64,000 bases of DNA, taken from Apostichopus japonicus (Eukaryota > Echinodermata > Holothuroidea > Aspidochirotida > Stichopodidae). Shown piece by piece: positions 40,845 to 51,483 of the stretch. The notes beneath the pieces are model-generated. The model searched no databases, had not been told where the DNA came from, and saw nothing but the letters and a program-made list of their open reading frames with translations. The translations under genes and the position numbers were made by a program. The stretch is from positions 11,217,001-11,281,000 of the forward strand of contig NC_092561.1 of the NCBI RefSeq assembly GCF_037975245.1, read 5' to 3'. Position 1 is the first letter of the stretch, and each line of letters begins with the position of its first letter.

Positions 40845-42800
40845 ATATTTGTGGCCCAAGAGGCAGTCCCTGCAACTTTTCCAGCCAGCTTTTTTGTTAC
40901 CTGCAACAGAAAGTTTGACCAAAAATAATCATGTTTAATGTTCATGTTAACCTATTTATGTGAAAAATCATGAAGATTTATGGACATGTAGCAATCACTA
41001 TATTAATTAAAAGAAATTAAAAATCTGAGCAAATTAGTTCATTTTTATTTCAAAAATAGCACACTTAGTTTTTGAGTAATTGCTGATGAAAATTTGAACA
41101 ATTTGAATTTATGCTAAACTTGTGGTATAAAATGAATGAAATCTTTATGTAAATCTTTAAATCTTAGTCCCTGAAGTGATGAGACAGACCATTTTTGCAA
41201 TAATTTGATTGCGGGTAAAGCAAATTAGAATAAGTTGCCTGCACACATCCATAAATCTTTAATATATACTTAAGCTGAGAAAAAAGAAGTATGCCGATTG
41301 TCATCAAAGCATATTATTAAATTTATACATCTTACAAAATTGAAACTTCATAACTACCTACTTTGTTGAATCCATTTTGAGAATTGATCCAAAGGTGAGC
41401 CCCGCTGTGTTGCTCTTGTATCTGTTTCTGCAGTCTTGTTGAAGAATTGCCTAGACTTCTCTTACGCAGAAACCTAACCACTCTTAAGTCGCAAGAATAC
41501 CTGATAACAAGTAAAAAAAATATAAAAAGTAAAGTAAAATTGTAACAGAACAACTGTTGTGGTGAATAGGTTAATATCTTCTAATTAAATATTAAGCAGC
41601 TACCTGTATGTCAGCAGAGCAGGAAGGAAGCTGCGGTGACCCATGTCAAGTTGGTCAAGTTGGTCAAGTACCATGCTGGACCATCCTGCAAATTTCTTTT
41701 TACAGAACTTGCACTTGAGGTATTCCATGCCCATGTAATACCACCCATCAACATTGAGAACCTTCTGCACAGGCATGTATAGACCTGCCTGAGTCAAGAA
41801 TATCTGACACAAAAACAAATCAATTGTTTAATAAACCTTATATTCAAGCCCAAAAATTCCATCATGTTGTAATATTAAAATCATGTATAATGGGGGAAAA
41901 AACGTTTTCTTCTCATCTTGTTTGGACTGGCAAATGTCAGTACACCTCAGACGAAGTTTCCAGACCCTCTGTGGCGCCCATAGAAAGAATGGTTCGAGAA
42001 AGTAATGAGCAGGTAGAGATGGTGGGCAGCTATGTACCTGGGTAGGCTCGGGTGGATACCACCACATTTGCAATTTCTGGGTCATCTCCTGCTTCCCACT
42101 TTTGGCATTAACTTTGAACAGCGCCTTGGCTATCCATGCTTGCTGTTCAATGGGTAGAATCAGTTGCCATGTATTAGTAAGGGCATGCTATAAAGAAAAG
42201 TAAACAGCTTATACCAATCAGAAACACTTTCACAACAATGGCAGTATGCATAAATGATAACTAGTCTAGGCCTTGGTAGGTTGCTAGGCTACTGTAAACA
42301 AAAACTTGATAAAAGAATCAACCCCAATAATTGATAGTTAAAAGAGGCAATGGGCACTTTAAGCCGCCAGGATTCCATCCATAACATCACCATGCGCAAT
42401 CTTGTTGACTTGGTTGATCTGTTGGAGGAATGAGTCCTGGTTGCATTGCTTAATGCCTGATCTTCATTCCATCTTACAATGCCCGCAAGAAGATATGTTT
42501 GGTAGTGCATGGCATTGGCTGTAATTTTTGAAACATTATTATAACAAAACTAACTGCTTTATTTACCTGTAAAGTGCTTCCTTGTTGTCCCACTGTGGTT
42601 CAATGGAGGTGCCCTTTAAATGTTCCTGTTCTCGCCCATGGCCTGCCATTACCATTGTCGTCCAGCCAACATCATTTTCTAACAGCCAGAGGAAGCTTTT
42701 ACCCGTACTTTCCAAACTAAAGAAAACTCAGACTAAGGACTGATTCAGCATCTGTGGTGTCCCCTCCTCGGGTTGACAATACACGCTCCTTAGCCTCTAC
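40845..42800 (-). pseudogene. family A gene, decayed, several exons
   Basis: Minus-strand remnants run: FLWFGKYG and (frame-shifted) SFLWLLENDVGW to WDNKEALYR (about 42.73-42.58 kb); MHYQTYLLAGIVRWNEDQAL (about 42.51-42.45); NTWQLILPIEQQAWIAKALF then MTQKLQMWWYPPEPTQ (about 42.18-42.04); the DUF6729-like exon TQAGLYMPVQKVLNVDGWYY, MGMEYLKCKFCKKKFAGWSS, QLDMGHRSFLPALLTYR (41.82-41.60); YSCDLRVVRFLRKRSLGNSS then, shifted, TFGSILKMDSTK (41.50-41.36); and TKKLAGKVAGTASWATNIGN (about 40.91-40.85). CKFCKK gives the Cys pair and KMDSTK the first Asp. Exons keep splice signals, but frames are broken in at least three places. Confidence 0.72.
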
Positions 42801-42830
42801 CTCCACCTATAAATAAAACAATGTAATACT

Positions 42831-43225
42831 GGTAAAGTAATGTTGTAATAAATACCTGCCTAGTGACGATACAAAAAGATACAGAATATATCCACTTTGT
42901 CAAATCTGTAAGACCATTTCTTATCGGCGATGTTATTATGTCGACAGTCTAACAAGTTCTTCACAAATTTCAGGAGACTGGTCTTCGCCTTGTATATATC
43001 ATAATAGTTGATTTAGTTTTGAAAAGACAACAGTTTCTTCTGCAGTGCTTGTATGTAACTAAGTTGTATTCAGAATTTCAGGTGCACTTACGTCATGCCC
43101 TAAAACTATAAACTGTGTTGTCATTGGCTGAGACATGTCTAAACATTGATCTAAAATTATGTAATTTAGAACATCAGGGATACCTCATTGGTCAAGTCTG
43201 TACTAACATTGCACTAAAATAGCTG
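42831..43225. repeat. conserved non-coding block, copy 3 of 3
   Basis: This matches 24342-24725 over its full length (GGTAAAGTAATGTT, TCTGTAAGACCATTTCTTAT, then the AATTATGTAATT region where the palindrome is degraded). It sits immediately upstream, on the minus strand, of the gene remnant starting at 42.80 kb. Confidence 0.6.
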
Positions 43226-43244
43226 TAAGATCTGTCGTTTCTTA

Positions 43245-43400
43245 TATTCTGATCTCATGCTGTAATAAGCTGTTATAGTTGGATGGGACTATCTGTCCTC
43301 CTGTAACAGAAGCCACAGCGGGATCTTCATTCCAGCGAACAATTGCCTTCCAGGAGGTATGCCTGAAAATGCATATCATTAGCAGTTGTTCCTTTGAAAA
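43245..43400 (-). pseudogene. family A C-terminal RWNED exon
   Basis: The minus strand reads ANDMHFQAYLLEG, then after one extra base IVRWNEDPAVASVTGGQIVP and SNYNSLLQHEI. It matches MHYQTYLLAGIVRWNEDQAL at 42.5 kb. It follows the core exon ending at 43.52 kb, the expected order. One frameshift. Confidence 0.65.
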
Positions 43401-43515
43401 TAAAAAGAAAGAAAATTGTTCAGACTTAAATTTATAATTAGTAGGGGTTTTTTTGGTAACTGTTTCAAGGATTACCTACAATAAAGATAGCTATAGAAAG
43501 TTACATATTCTGTGG

Positions 43516-43930
43516 CTAACATATTACCTGGAATGAAACAGTTGAGATGCAAGTGAAAAGATTCCAGTGAGGTACTTCCTCTGGCACACCTCTACACTGG
43601 TAGCTCCTTGCCACCCTTCTGCAGACAGCCTGTCCGTGTGTATAACTGCACATCATCTGGATCTTGTATACACCAAATGTGTCGCTGCTGCTATTTCCAT
43701 ATCTGCTGGATAGTGGTGGGGTCCAAGAGTGGGATGCCCATGGTATCTCTTCCCTTGTCTGACATGAAGGTGTCAATGACTTTTCAAGAGATGTTCAGTG
43801 CTTCTTTGTTGTCCCACTGTGCATCTGGGGATGTCAAACATGATTTTTCTTGAACCGCCTCATGGTCAGCCATCAAACTTACTGCCCAACCAACATCATT
43901 TTGACACCAGCCAAATGAATGGTTTGCAAT
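43516..43930 (-). pseudogene. chimeric exon: WDNKEAL module joined to KGRDTMGIPLL module
   Basis: The minus strand reads NDVGWAVSLMADHEAVQEKS, CLTSPDAQWDNKEAL (43.93-43.80 kb), then without an intron KVIDTFMSDKGRDTMGIPLL, DPTTIQQIWKQQQRHIWCIQ, DPDDVQLYTHGQAV and SYQCRGVPEEVPHW (43.79-43.52), ending near a donor. The first part duplicates 44636-44762 almost exactly. In intact order these modules are separated by most of the protein, so a deletion or copy event has fused them. A stop (ISxK) and a frame change are present. Confidence 0.65.
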
Positions 43931-44189
43931 GAAAATTTTACTTATCATCCACATCCCTGTTAGTAATGATCCATAAGGCTATAATATAGGAACCAACAAC
44001 ACATATGATTAAGTGATTTTATGTGAATTATGCTTTTCTATTTCTCTAATATTTGAATAAAGTGCAATCTATAGCTAGCTATGGGTATACAGTGACATCT
44101 TTCTAAATGAAAGGGGAAAATGAAGGAGATGAAAATCAGTTAAATGAAATAATAAACATGCATCTGAATCTAAAACAAATGGTATACTG

Positions 44190-44521
44190 TACCTCTTTCC
44201 ATATTGTAGCTTTTTTCTACTTTCTCAGCAACCATGATCATTGCTTCATCCTCAGCAGTTTGCTCTGCCTGCATCTTAATGAGGTACTTTTTCAAGAGGT
44301 CCAGCTTCCCGCCAGGGTTAGTCACAGGGTGTCGCAGCATACGCTTTACATAACTTTCGTGTTCTTTTTCAGTTGACAGAAGAAGTGCTTGTCTTGAGAG
44401 ATTACTGTAGGGTCCAAAACCAACAAGGATATCTCCTTCTGTGGTACTCAGATTAGGTTGTGGCCTTTTGTCTCTGCGAGCTTTAATAGCTTTCCTCATC
44501 TCTGGGAACATGTTGACATAC
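44190..44521 (-). pseudogene. VGFGPYS exon
   Basis: An AG acceptor near 44522 is followed by RYVNMFPEMRKAIKARRDKR, ILVGFGPYSNLSRQALLLST, EKEHESYVKRMLRHPVTNPG, GKLDLLKKYLIKMQAEQTAE and DEAMIMVAEKVEKS. The frame is open for 113 codons. It follows the WDNKEALYR exon at 44.64 kb through a ~115-bp intron, which is authentic gene order. It may still be part of a transcribed gene, but downstream exons are chimeric. Confidence 0.7.
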
Positions 44522-44635
44522 CTTTGAGAAAAGCATTAAAATGAATAACAATGTACATATTGACTCTGCAGTGACCATCATTTATACCCTTTTTTCATAT
44601 TGGATGATTTTAATTTGCAATTACTACCTGTACAG

Positions 44636-44882
44636 TGCTTCTTTGTTGTCCCACTGTGCATCTGGGGATGTCAAACATGATTTTTCTCGCACCGCCTCAT
44701 GGTCAGCCATCAAACTTACTGCCCAACCAACATTATTTTCCACGAGCCAAATGAATGGTTTGCCACGGTACTTGCCAAATTGAAGACAGCTCAGGCTGAG
44801 CACCCATTTTATCATCTGGATCACCCTTAGTTTGCAAGAGATGTTTCTTTGCTTCTCTCTCGACCTTTTAAAAGAAAAATAA
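44636..44882 (-). pseudogene. FGKYRGK / WDNKEALYR exon
   Basis: The minus strand first reads EREAKKHLLQTKGDPDDK, then shifts to LSLSCLQFGKYRGKPFIWLV, ENNVGWAVSLMADHEAVREK, SCLTSPDAQWDNKEALYR and ends at a GTAG donor (44631-44634). FGKYRGK..WL.EN is the N-terminal hallmark shared by families A and B (GQYRGKTFRWLMENDPGY at 49.15 kb). One frameshift near 44.82 kb. The VGFG exon follows directly. Confidence 0.68.
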
Positions 44883-45064
44883 CATCTAATCATTAAGGTG
44901 GCAAGACTTTAATGTGATTAAGCATTTGATTACAAAGCATTTGGGTATCAGTACAGTTTCTCCAGTTGGAAGAGTCAGTTATTAATAAAATTAGAAAAAT
45001 TAAATTAGAAAATGAAGTTTTAATACAGTTTTTTGCAAAAGTGGTTGAGAAAAACTGGACTTAG

Positions 45065-45525
45065 GATTCTTATTGTAGGTATGGCTTACCTTGTGAACAT
45101 TGACTTGAGGTTGTGAATGGAGCACAACGTGAGGGGGGACTTTCCTGGTCTCGGTCAGCCTGGAAGAGAGCTCTTCGACCTCCCTAGTCTGGTCCTCTGA
45201 GTAGCTTACCGCAGTTTGGCCCTCCAGTCTCCGGTTGACTGTCCTTTCATACAACTGTATGAAGTGTCTGTTGGTTATCCGGAGCTGGTTGGCATCCTCC
45301 CCCGCACTGGTTCGGTACTCTTTCAGTACCCGCTCCATTCTCTCCTTCCCTGTGTGTTTGGCCAGGAGGTTGTTAATGGTTGAAACCATATCGAGATGCC
45401 AATTTGTCACCGTTCCAGATAGTGTACTAAGCTTTAGACCCACTACTGGTGGCCTCGACTTGGTCAGCTGGGCAGTTCCTGATGGCCCTAACACACTTTC
45501 CTGTTTCAAGTAGAAGATAAAAGAA
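45065..45525 (-). pseudogene. N-terminal exon of the same gene (open)
   Basis: The minus strand is open through ESVLGPSGTAQLTKSRPPVV, SGTVTNWHLDMVSTINNLLA, KHTGKERMERVLKEYRTSAG, ITNRHFIQLYERTVNRRLEG and LTETRKVPPHVVLHSQPQVN, VHK at a GTAAGCC donor. The part YRTSAGEDANQLRITNRHFI then LYERTVNR resembles the RLILSEYNKVRQ ... LFHLNETTLTRW region of the 25.4-kb exon. It is probably the equivalent module in a divergent family member. Most likely the first preserved exon of the 45.5-43.2 kb gene. Confidence 0.6.
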
Positions 45526-45599
45526 ATTTATAATACAGGCAACCTAAAGATAAATGTGTAATAGTAAAGTTACCTGCTCATAATTTTCCCTCATATTTC

Positions 45600-45720
45600 T
45601 GACTAGTCCTGTAGAGTTGCTGCCGATTGTGCCCTCGCTGACGGCCACTGTGTCTTTGAACCCGAACACTTACCATTGTACGTTGTTCCAGTGAATCTGG
45701 TCCACCAAAGAGGGCCTACC
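45600..45720 (-). pseudogene. short exon remnant upstream of 45.5-kb exon
   Basis: The minus strand reads EAVVHAGRPSLVDQIHWNNV then a GTAAG, with FKDTVAVSEGTIGSNSTGLV in a different frame below it. It may be an N-terminal exon of the 45.5-43.2 kb gene or the last part of the family B gene. No domain recognised. Confidence 0.3.
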
Positions 45721-45780
45721 TGCATGGACCACAGCTTCACTGTGGTGTATTTTGTTTTCATAACAATCATTGCACGCACC

Positions 45781-46330
45781 TGTGTTTTAACCTCCTGTGA
45801 TGATATCATCTCTTCCACTTTTTTCTGCGCCTCAGCATCGACAGAACAGTCAAAGGAAGTGTGAAGATAACCAGCATCAGGTGTGGGCTCATCCTCCGTT
45901 GCGGTCACAGGCACCATGTGGACTTGTTCCTCATCCAGGGTTGACATATCCTCGTCAGAGCAGTCCATGCCAAAGTTTCACCGGTATGGTTGTCACTGCA
46001 GGAGAAATCTGGGTATTTGGGGTGTCCATACTCGTGCTGGTGAACGTTGTTCAGCTCTGACGTCAACTTTGGGTCAAATGCAGGCAAAGTTAGATGTCGA
46101 TGCTCTATGGCACGCTTCCAAGTTCCAGTGCGTAAGACCCAAGAATGTCTGTGCCTGATGAGGATAGAACCCTTCCAGCTGTGATGTACCGCAGAGTGGT
46201 TGCCATACTCGTAGGCGCGTGGCTGGAGACTTAACACCAGCAAGGTGCACATAGTCCACCAGGCGCTAGAGAACTCTGCCAGCCTGGTCTGTGACATGTT
46301 CTGCGAAATATTCATATACCTCTGTTGACA
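45781..46330 (-). pseudogene. family B C-terminal exon
   Basis: After a CAACAG acceptor (46331), one frame reads DYVHLAGVKSPATRLRVWQP, LCGTSQLEGFYPHQAQTFLG and LTHWNLEACHRA. A second frame then gives LPAFDPKLTSELNNVHQHEY, and a third GMDCSDEDMSTLDEEQVHMV and VDAEAQKKVEEMISSQEVKT before a GTGCGT donor near 45780. GTSQLEG..PHQAQ..G and F.P.L..ELN are what I associate with the C-terminal half of these proteins. Two frame changes show decay. Confidence 0.6.
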
Positions 46331-46449
46331 ATACATTTAAAATTAATCCCTTCTTGTTGTAAAACTTTAAATGAATTAGTTGACAACTACAATCACAGAC
46401 CTCTTCATTGAAATAATAGTTGTTAAATTTGCTTTTAGAATATCTTAAC

Positions 46450-46600
46450 CACCATAATAATAATAATAATAATGATAATAATCAGCAGTAATTTTTACAA
46501 CGCATAAGCGACCATAAATGTGGGAGAAGCCCGGAAGGGCTTATGAATTACAACTTATATGTTGGGTGGCTTCCAATTCAACAGGGAACAAGCTCAACCA
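46450..46600 (-). mobile_element. SINE/LINE 3'-end fragment with (ATT)n tail
   Basis: The minus strand shows GGTCGCTTATGCGTTGTAAA then AATTACTGCTGATTATTATC and a run of ATT triplets. A GCG..TTGTAAAAATTA unit before an (ATT)n tail is a common 3' end of short retroposons. No coding part. Confidence 0.45.
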
Positions 46601-46864
46601 GATACACTGTACATATCACATTGTTAATATCACAAAATCTGGCACAAGCAAGATAAATGGAGATTTAAGAGGCATATTTGTGATCTCATAATTTCCTGTT
46701 TCCTGCATTTTGTAATTTGTAAGACTCTCTCTCTTCTGCAATATGTCAAATCCTGACAATTTGTTAAGATTACTGTACCTGAGCCATTAACAGGATGAAT
46801 ACAGATCAGAAAGACAGCTGCGTCTGATTTGGGTCCTCTGCTGTTACCATTCACTGGTCATGCT

Positions 46865-46957
46865 CTATTTGAAGAGCAGGATCCAGTTGGCATTTCAAAC
46901 GATTGGATGACAGCGTGGACCCTCTTCTCCAGTTGTTCTGGGCCTGGGATAACAGTT
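46865..46957 (-). pseudogene. family B exon, RTVIPGPEQLEKRV
   Basis: An acceptor CAG at 46958-46960 is followed on the minus strand by RTVIPGPEQLEKRVHAVIQS then FEMPTGSCSSNRA and a stop. It corresponds to the exon at 7.79-7.87 kb (RTII ... PQELEKRHP). Following sequence to 46.63 kb is open in another frame but unassigned. Confidence 0.6.
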
Positions 46958-47365
46958 CTGAAATGGAAAAATGAATAATACCATTTATAAATTAATATAC
47001 AATATCAGTGTACTATTGGTTGTCAGGAACGTAATATTGTAGCATCAATACAGGTACTGAAACCTATTGGTCAGACAGCATCAAGCTGGATAAACCCTGG
47101 ATGAGGAAAGATGAACTGAAGAAGCCAAATAAGCAAATAAAAATAAGAAAATAAGCAAATAGGAAAATAACACATTGTGTTAACAAATATAAACCTATCA
47201 ACTTGCACTATTTTTGAGGGGATGAGGTGTACAGTATTTTGTGCTTGACAGCTAGGAATGCTGAGTTTGATTAAATGGGTGATGAGTTAGGTAGTATCCA
47301 ACAACTGTCATTATTGCCCTTAATTCTGTCATTTATTCAAACATTACAATTAAATCTAATCTTAC

Positions 47366-49510
47366 CTGCAGTGTTTTCTGATCTGCTTCTAAGTAGGGTC
47401 TCCCTTGGCACCTATGGCAGCTCTAGCTGAATGCAAATTCTGCATGTCTTCCTCATCAATGATGAAGAAGGCACTTGATAGTAGACCCATGAACCTCGGG
47501 TAGGCAGAGTGGGCATACGGTGGAGCAACGCAACACTACTTATCTATCCACCTAACTGCTGCCTTGTCAACTGCCGCCATCTCGTACCTTCTTGAAAGCC
47601 CTTGGTAATACTTATTCAAGGACATTTCTGAGTCACTGTCCACCATAACCCATGATAGAACCTCCCAGAACTCATTAAAGGTACAAAATGACTACATAAC
47701 TCCACTGAGCAGTTCCACCTTCTGTGCCAAAGTAAGGGTGTGGTCGGACCGCCAGAACTTCCCAAAGACACTTTTCAGATGGCCATAGAGATATGGTTTC
47801 TGCTCAGTGTACTCACTGATCAGAACAGTTGCCAGAAACTGCTCCGAGATTGTCACACCTCTGTATCCAGTTGGGTTTTCATACGTCCCAAAAGGTGCAC
47901 TTGGTCCAGCATGATCCAGTCCCAAAGCTGCATCCAAACTAGCCCTTGTCCTAGCCTGCCCACGGACTATTTTCAAGAGTGTCAGGTATTGATTGTGGGC
48001 TCTTTCAAATCTGAGTTGCAGCAGCTCTTCAATTTCTTTACTGGAATCTGAAGGGGATTTTCCAGACCTCCTGATTTGGTCCACCAGGCTCTTGCACACA
48101 GCCTTCCTGTATGTCACCACGGCAGGAAACAAGTTCTGCAAAGCTTTGGGTAGCATCTGTAGATAGGATGGTTGGTCAGAAGCCCAGGGAGAACACTTAA
48201 ACTTTGTACAGTAAAGTGTGCTGGCCAGGATGTAGTATTGGCCAGTGTTCGGCATGCCAGAACTTCCACCACCTGTTCCAACAACCACCCTCGGCTTTCC
48301 TATTCCTCTTTTCTCTGCCCGTCCAGTACAGGATGCTGTGATACAGGGAAGTTGTGCAGTCCCCATTAGCTGTTGGCAAATGATTTCAGGACTCCAAACA
48401 AACATGGGATGAAGCCAAAAGTCATCAGGCTTTGGGAGTTAATTTGCTGGTCGACTCTGTAGTTCGCCAGGTGGAGGGGTATGCCACAAGGGTTGGCCTT
48501 GCCATCTTGATGGTTTTAGATACTCCACTGTTCCTGGGAGCAATCCAAGCTTCTGGAGTTCTTTCTGCATCCACATCTCTTGAACCGAACTAACAAATCT
48601 TTGCCAACTCAAATCTGTTGCTGTGGTTGCAACCTCTTCACCAATGGTAGGTTTGGATGAAGTGGTTTGGTCTTGTTGGGTGGCTTTCCGGGGGGCAGTT
48701 TTCTGGGTCGAGGTAGAAGGCTGAGCAGGCGTATCTGGCGAAGTAGTTGCGGAGGATGATGGCAATCCCTGGAGATGCACCTGGAACCTATGCATCGATG
48801 AACCCTGCATGACGCTTTTCTTGCCCAGGATCCATCTGCAGTACTTCTGGTGCTCTTTGTCAGAAGACTTGGTCACATCTCCATACGTCAGGGTGTGGAA
48901 GCGGCCAAACCCTAGTACATTGAGACTAACATTCCCCGTCTCCTTGGCTTTCTTGTCGGCTTGGATACTAGTCACTATATTTTTGTGAGCTGTCACTCAG
49001 GCAGGTACTTTCTTCATGTAATTTACCAAAGAAGAAACATTTGCAGTTGCCCTGTCAACTTCTTCTTTGGTCTTGCCAGAACTCTGGCCTTTCTCACTCT
49101 CCCACCACAGGTAGAATCCATAGCCTGGGTCATTCTCCATTAACCACCTGAAGGTTTTCCCGCGGTACTGACCTCTGTATCCACAGCTCACCAAGAACAG
49201 TAATGTCATCAGGATTGGCCAGTCCTGATAAGGTGAGCAGCTGTCTTGCCCTTCGTTCAACATCCTCTGGAGATCGTACGATGGGAGATGGCTAAACGGT
49301 GGGTCTGGCTTTGTACGTTTTCTTCACCTGTTCTGCCTCTACTGTAAGTTTGGTGATGACATCCCTAGAATTTGTCAGTCGGATATTTGGGCCAGGCATG
49401 TTTGACAAATGTTGTGATCTGTGTACCTGTGAGATAGAAGCAAGAATAACAATCCTTAATGTAGTACATTTGTTTAAGAACTGGCATAATGCTTTCAACG
49501 TAACCACGTG
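47366..49510 (-). pseudogene. family B DUF6729/transposase-like gene, main exon region
   Basis: Minus-strand order: NMPGPNIRLTNSRDVITKLT (49.47-49.3 kb); EDVERRARQLLTLSGLANPD; after a shift, YRGQYRGKTFRWLMENDPGY (about 49.19-49.13); VLGFGRFHTLTYGDVTKSSD, KEHQKYCRWILGKK (48.92-48.8); a Ser/Thr/Pro-rich linker; LLPGTVEYLKPSRW (about 48.53); VVGTGGGSSGMPNTGQYYIL (48.28-48.22), KFKCSPWASDQPSYLQMLPK; RFERAHNQYLTLLKIVRGQA; and LKSVFGKFWRSDHTLTLAQK (about 47.75, candidate first Asp). After an in-frame TAG come EVLSWVMVDSDSEMSLNKYY, AVRWIDK, TAG, CC (about 47.55; candidate second Asp) and AARAAIGAKG-like residues, to a GTAAG donor. At least four stops or shifts are present: a well-preserved pseudogene. 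Confidence 0.75.
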
Positions 49511-49519
49511 AAACAGTTG

Positions 49520-51107
49520 ATCAAGGGAAGCAGGGTTCTACCTTTGCGAGGATATAGCTACAAATAATTGAAAATGAATATAAACACAATATGCTCTTGA
49601 TACTCTCAGGGTAAATACTATTTATATACCATAAAATAAATGAAAGAGGAACACATACACAAATCTAATGATTAAAAAACATTCTTTTATAACACTTGAT
49701 GTAAGGGGAACCAAACACCAAGGGTTCTTGTTAGTTTCTTACGAACCTTTGGTCTTTGGAAATCCTAATGCTCAGTGAGTATGAGGGCTTCTGAGCATTA
49801 TCTTTGAAACATATACAAAATAATACAAAACTGGACTACAGAGTGCAGGGCACTAAAGTCAACTTTAGCCACTAAGTCGATAATATAATATTAATATATT
49901 AGTAAAATATTAATGTATTATAACTGATAAGAAAAATAATAGCCTTACAGTTGGGGCGCCTCCAACGAAAAATTTAAAAGTATAAATAACAAACAGTTCT
50001 GTGTCACAGATGTTGCCGAGTGGTTCCTAGTACTGTTTCCCTGTTAGTTCTGTGTCCAAGTCTTCTTCAATCTCAAGGATTATTGGACTGATGTTTTGCA
50101 CACTCCTTGCATTGGCATAAATGTTTACTTCCCTCTCTGATTTTGGTTTACCTGATACTCTTTTTTTTTCCTCCATTTATTGATAACTTGAGTCAAAGAA
50201 CAAACTTTATACTTACATACTAGATGCTTCATATTATGTAAACGTCATAACACATTAACAGTTGTTCAAAGAAATGCAGCACAATGGATCGAACAAGATT
50301 AACGGATATGAGAATCGCATGTCCTGAAGGCTTGTTTAAGCTGCATGGAGTTAACTTTACTTTTACTAGGATAACGATGTACCTGATACTCTAACAGACA
50401 ATGCACACAGCAGGAAAAACGTGCTTTGATCTAGCTGTTTGATTGAACTTCTGAACTAAGTCCTTTCCGCTGCTCCTTGCTTTTGTGTGATACTTTTATT
50501 GCAGGATCCTAAGTGGCAAATCAGTAAATAAACCAACTAATACCTCATCAACTTTAACTTATTATAAGTCAGCACAAGAAAGGGAAAGCAACTTGCATTC
50601 CAAGTCATAAATGCAAATCTTCATTGTCTGAAATATGTCCCTTTGAAATAAAAATTGTAACAGTGCCCAAATGGAAAACATTCAGTGCCTTCGCAAAGAA
50701 TTTCTTTCCATGACTATAATGCAGAAAACACTGTGTCAGTGCTCCTAAAAGCCTAAGCAGTTCTCAATGCTGAACCAAATTGAATCTAATAGTAACAATA
50801 TAATGTATGCATCATCAGGACTGATACAACTGGTTAAGGAATTATCCTTTACTATCCTTGACCAGTGTTGGATTTTCAGGAATTTGAGGTTGTCCAAAGG
50901 ACTACCCATTTCAAAGATTTCAAAGATTTGGTAGTCCTGCAAGAAACTTGGTAGTCCTTCCAAATTTTCCACCAAAATTGAAAATGAACACAAATAATAC
51001 AAAACAAAACATTTTGGTGCTCAATCTGATTGTGTCAACCAAAGCTTTATTAGTTTAGCATATAACCATGTTATTGTGTACTGTTTCAAATCACTTTCAT
51101 TCCTCTA
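49520..51107. other. non-coding, short GGACTACC-type repeats near 50.9 kb
   Basis: No exon recognised. A frame at 50745-51002 contains the words TTGGTAGTCCTGCAAG, TTGGTAGTCCTTCC and GGACTACCC in both orientations. They form small inverted repeats around AGTCC/GGACT; no gene is supported. Confidence 0.5.
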
Positions 51108-51483
51108 TTTCAATCTCTGACTCATCACCATCTTGGTCATCATCATCAGGAATGGCTCTTCTCGGACCATAGGATAGCTGGAATGTTGTGTGAATGTTTG
51201 TGTAAGCTTTCGATTCGTAACGATGCACATCCCTTTATAAATTCTGTTTTGCATAGGGCTACATCCTCTGTTTTTGCCCTATCCTCGCATATTGTACAAA
51301 ACATAAGCTTTGACGCATTGTCATATCAAAGCCATGGTTTAAATCCTTGTGATCCAGTCAGGATTTTTTAAACGATCGTTGCCGCTTGTTTTGGTCGTAT
51401 TTTTGGCGGACCGTTCTCTTTGTCATTGTCCGTCTGAGGCTTTTTCTTATGTGGTTCAATTTTCTTCATAAATCGCCACATAT
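51108..51483 (-). pseudogene. hAT-associated TTF-type zinc-finger N-terminus, two in-frame stops
   Basis: The minus strand starts MWRFMKKIEPHKKKPQTDND then KENGPPKIRPKQAATIV, a TAA, KILTGSQGFKPWL, a TGA, YDNASKLMFCTICEDRAKTE, FIKGCASLRIESLHKHSHNI. The pattern is a PWL.Y motif, then C-x2-C, F..GC, and L.KH...H. That is the TTF/BED-like finger found at the N-terminus of many hAT-related proteins. The frame is the same across both stops. A further acidic segment (GPRRAIPDDDDQDGDESEIE) follows in another frame and ends in a stop. The rest of a transposase is absent. Confidence 0.65.

Noticed and set aside
47380-47700. Repeated in-frame TAG codons in family B, suggesting stop-codon reassignment
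   Set aside because: TAA and TGA also interrupt other copies (17737, 8672, 49.0 kb), frameshifts are common, and the intact Tc1 and BEN frames need no reassignment. Decay explains it.
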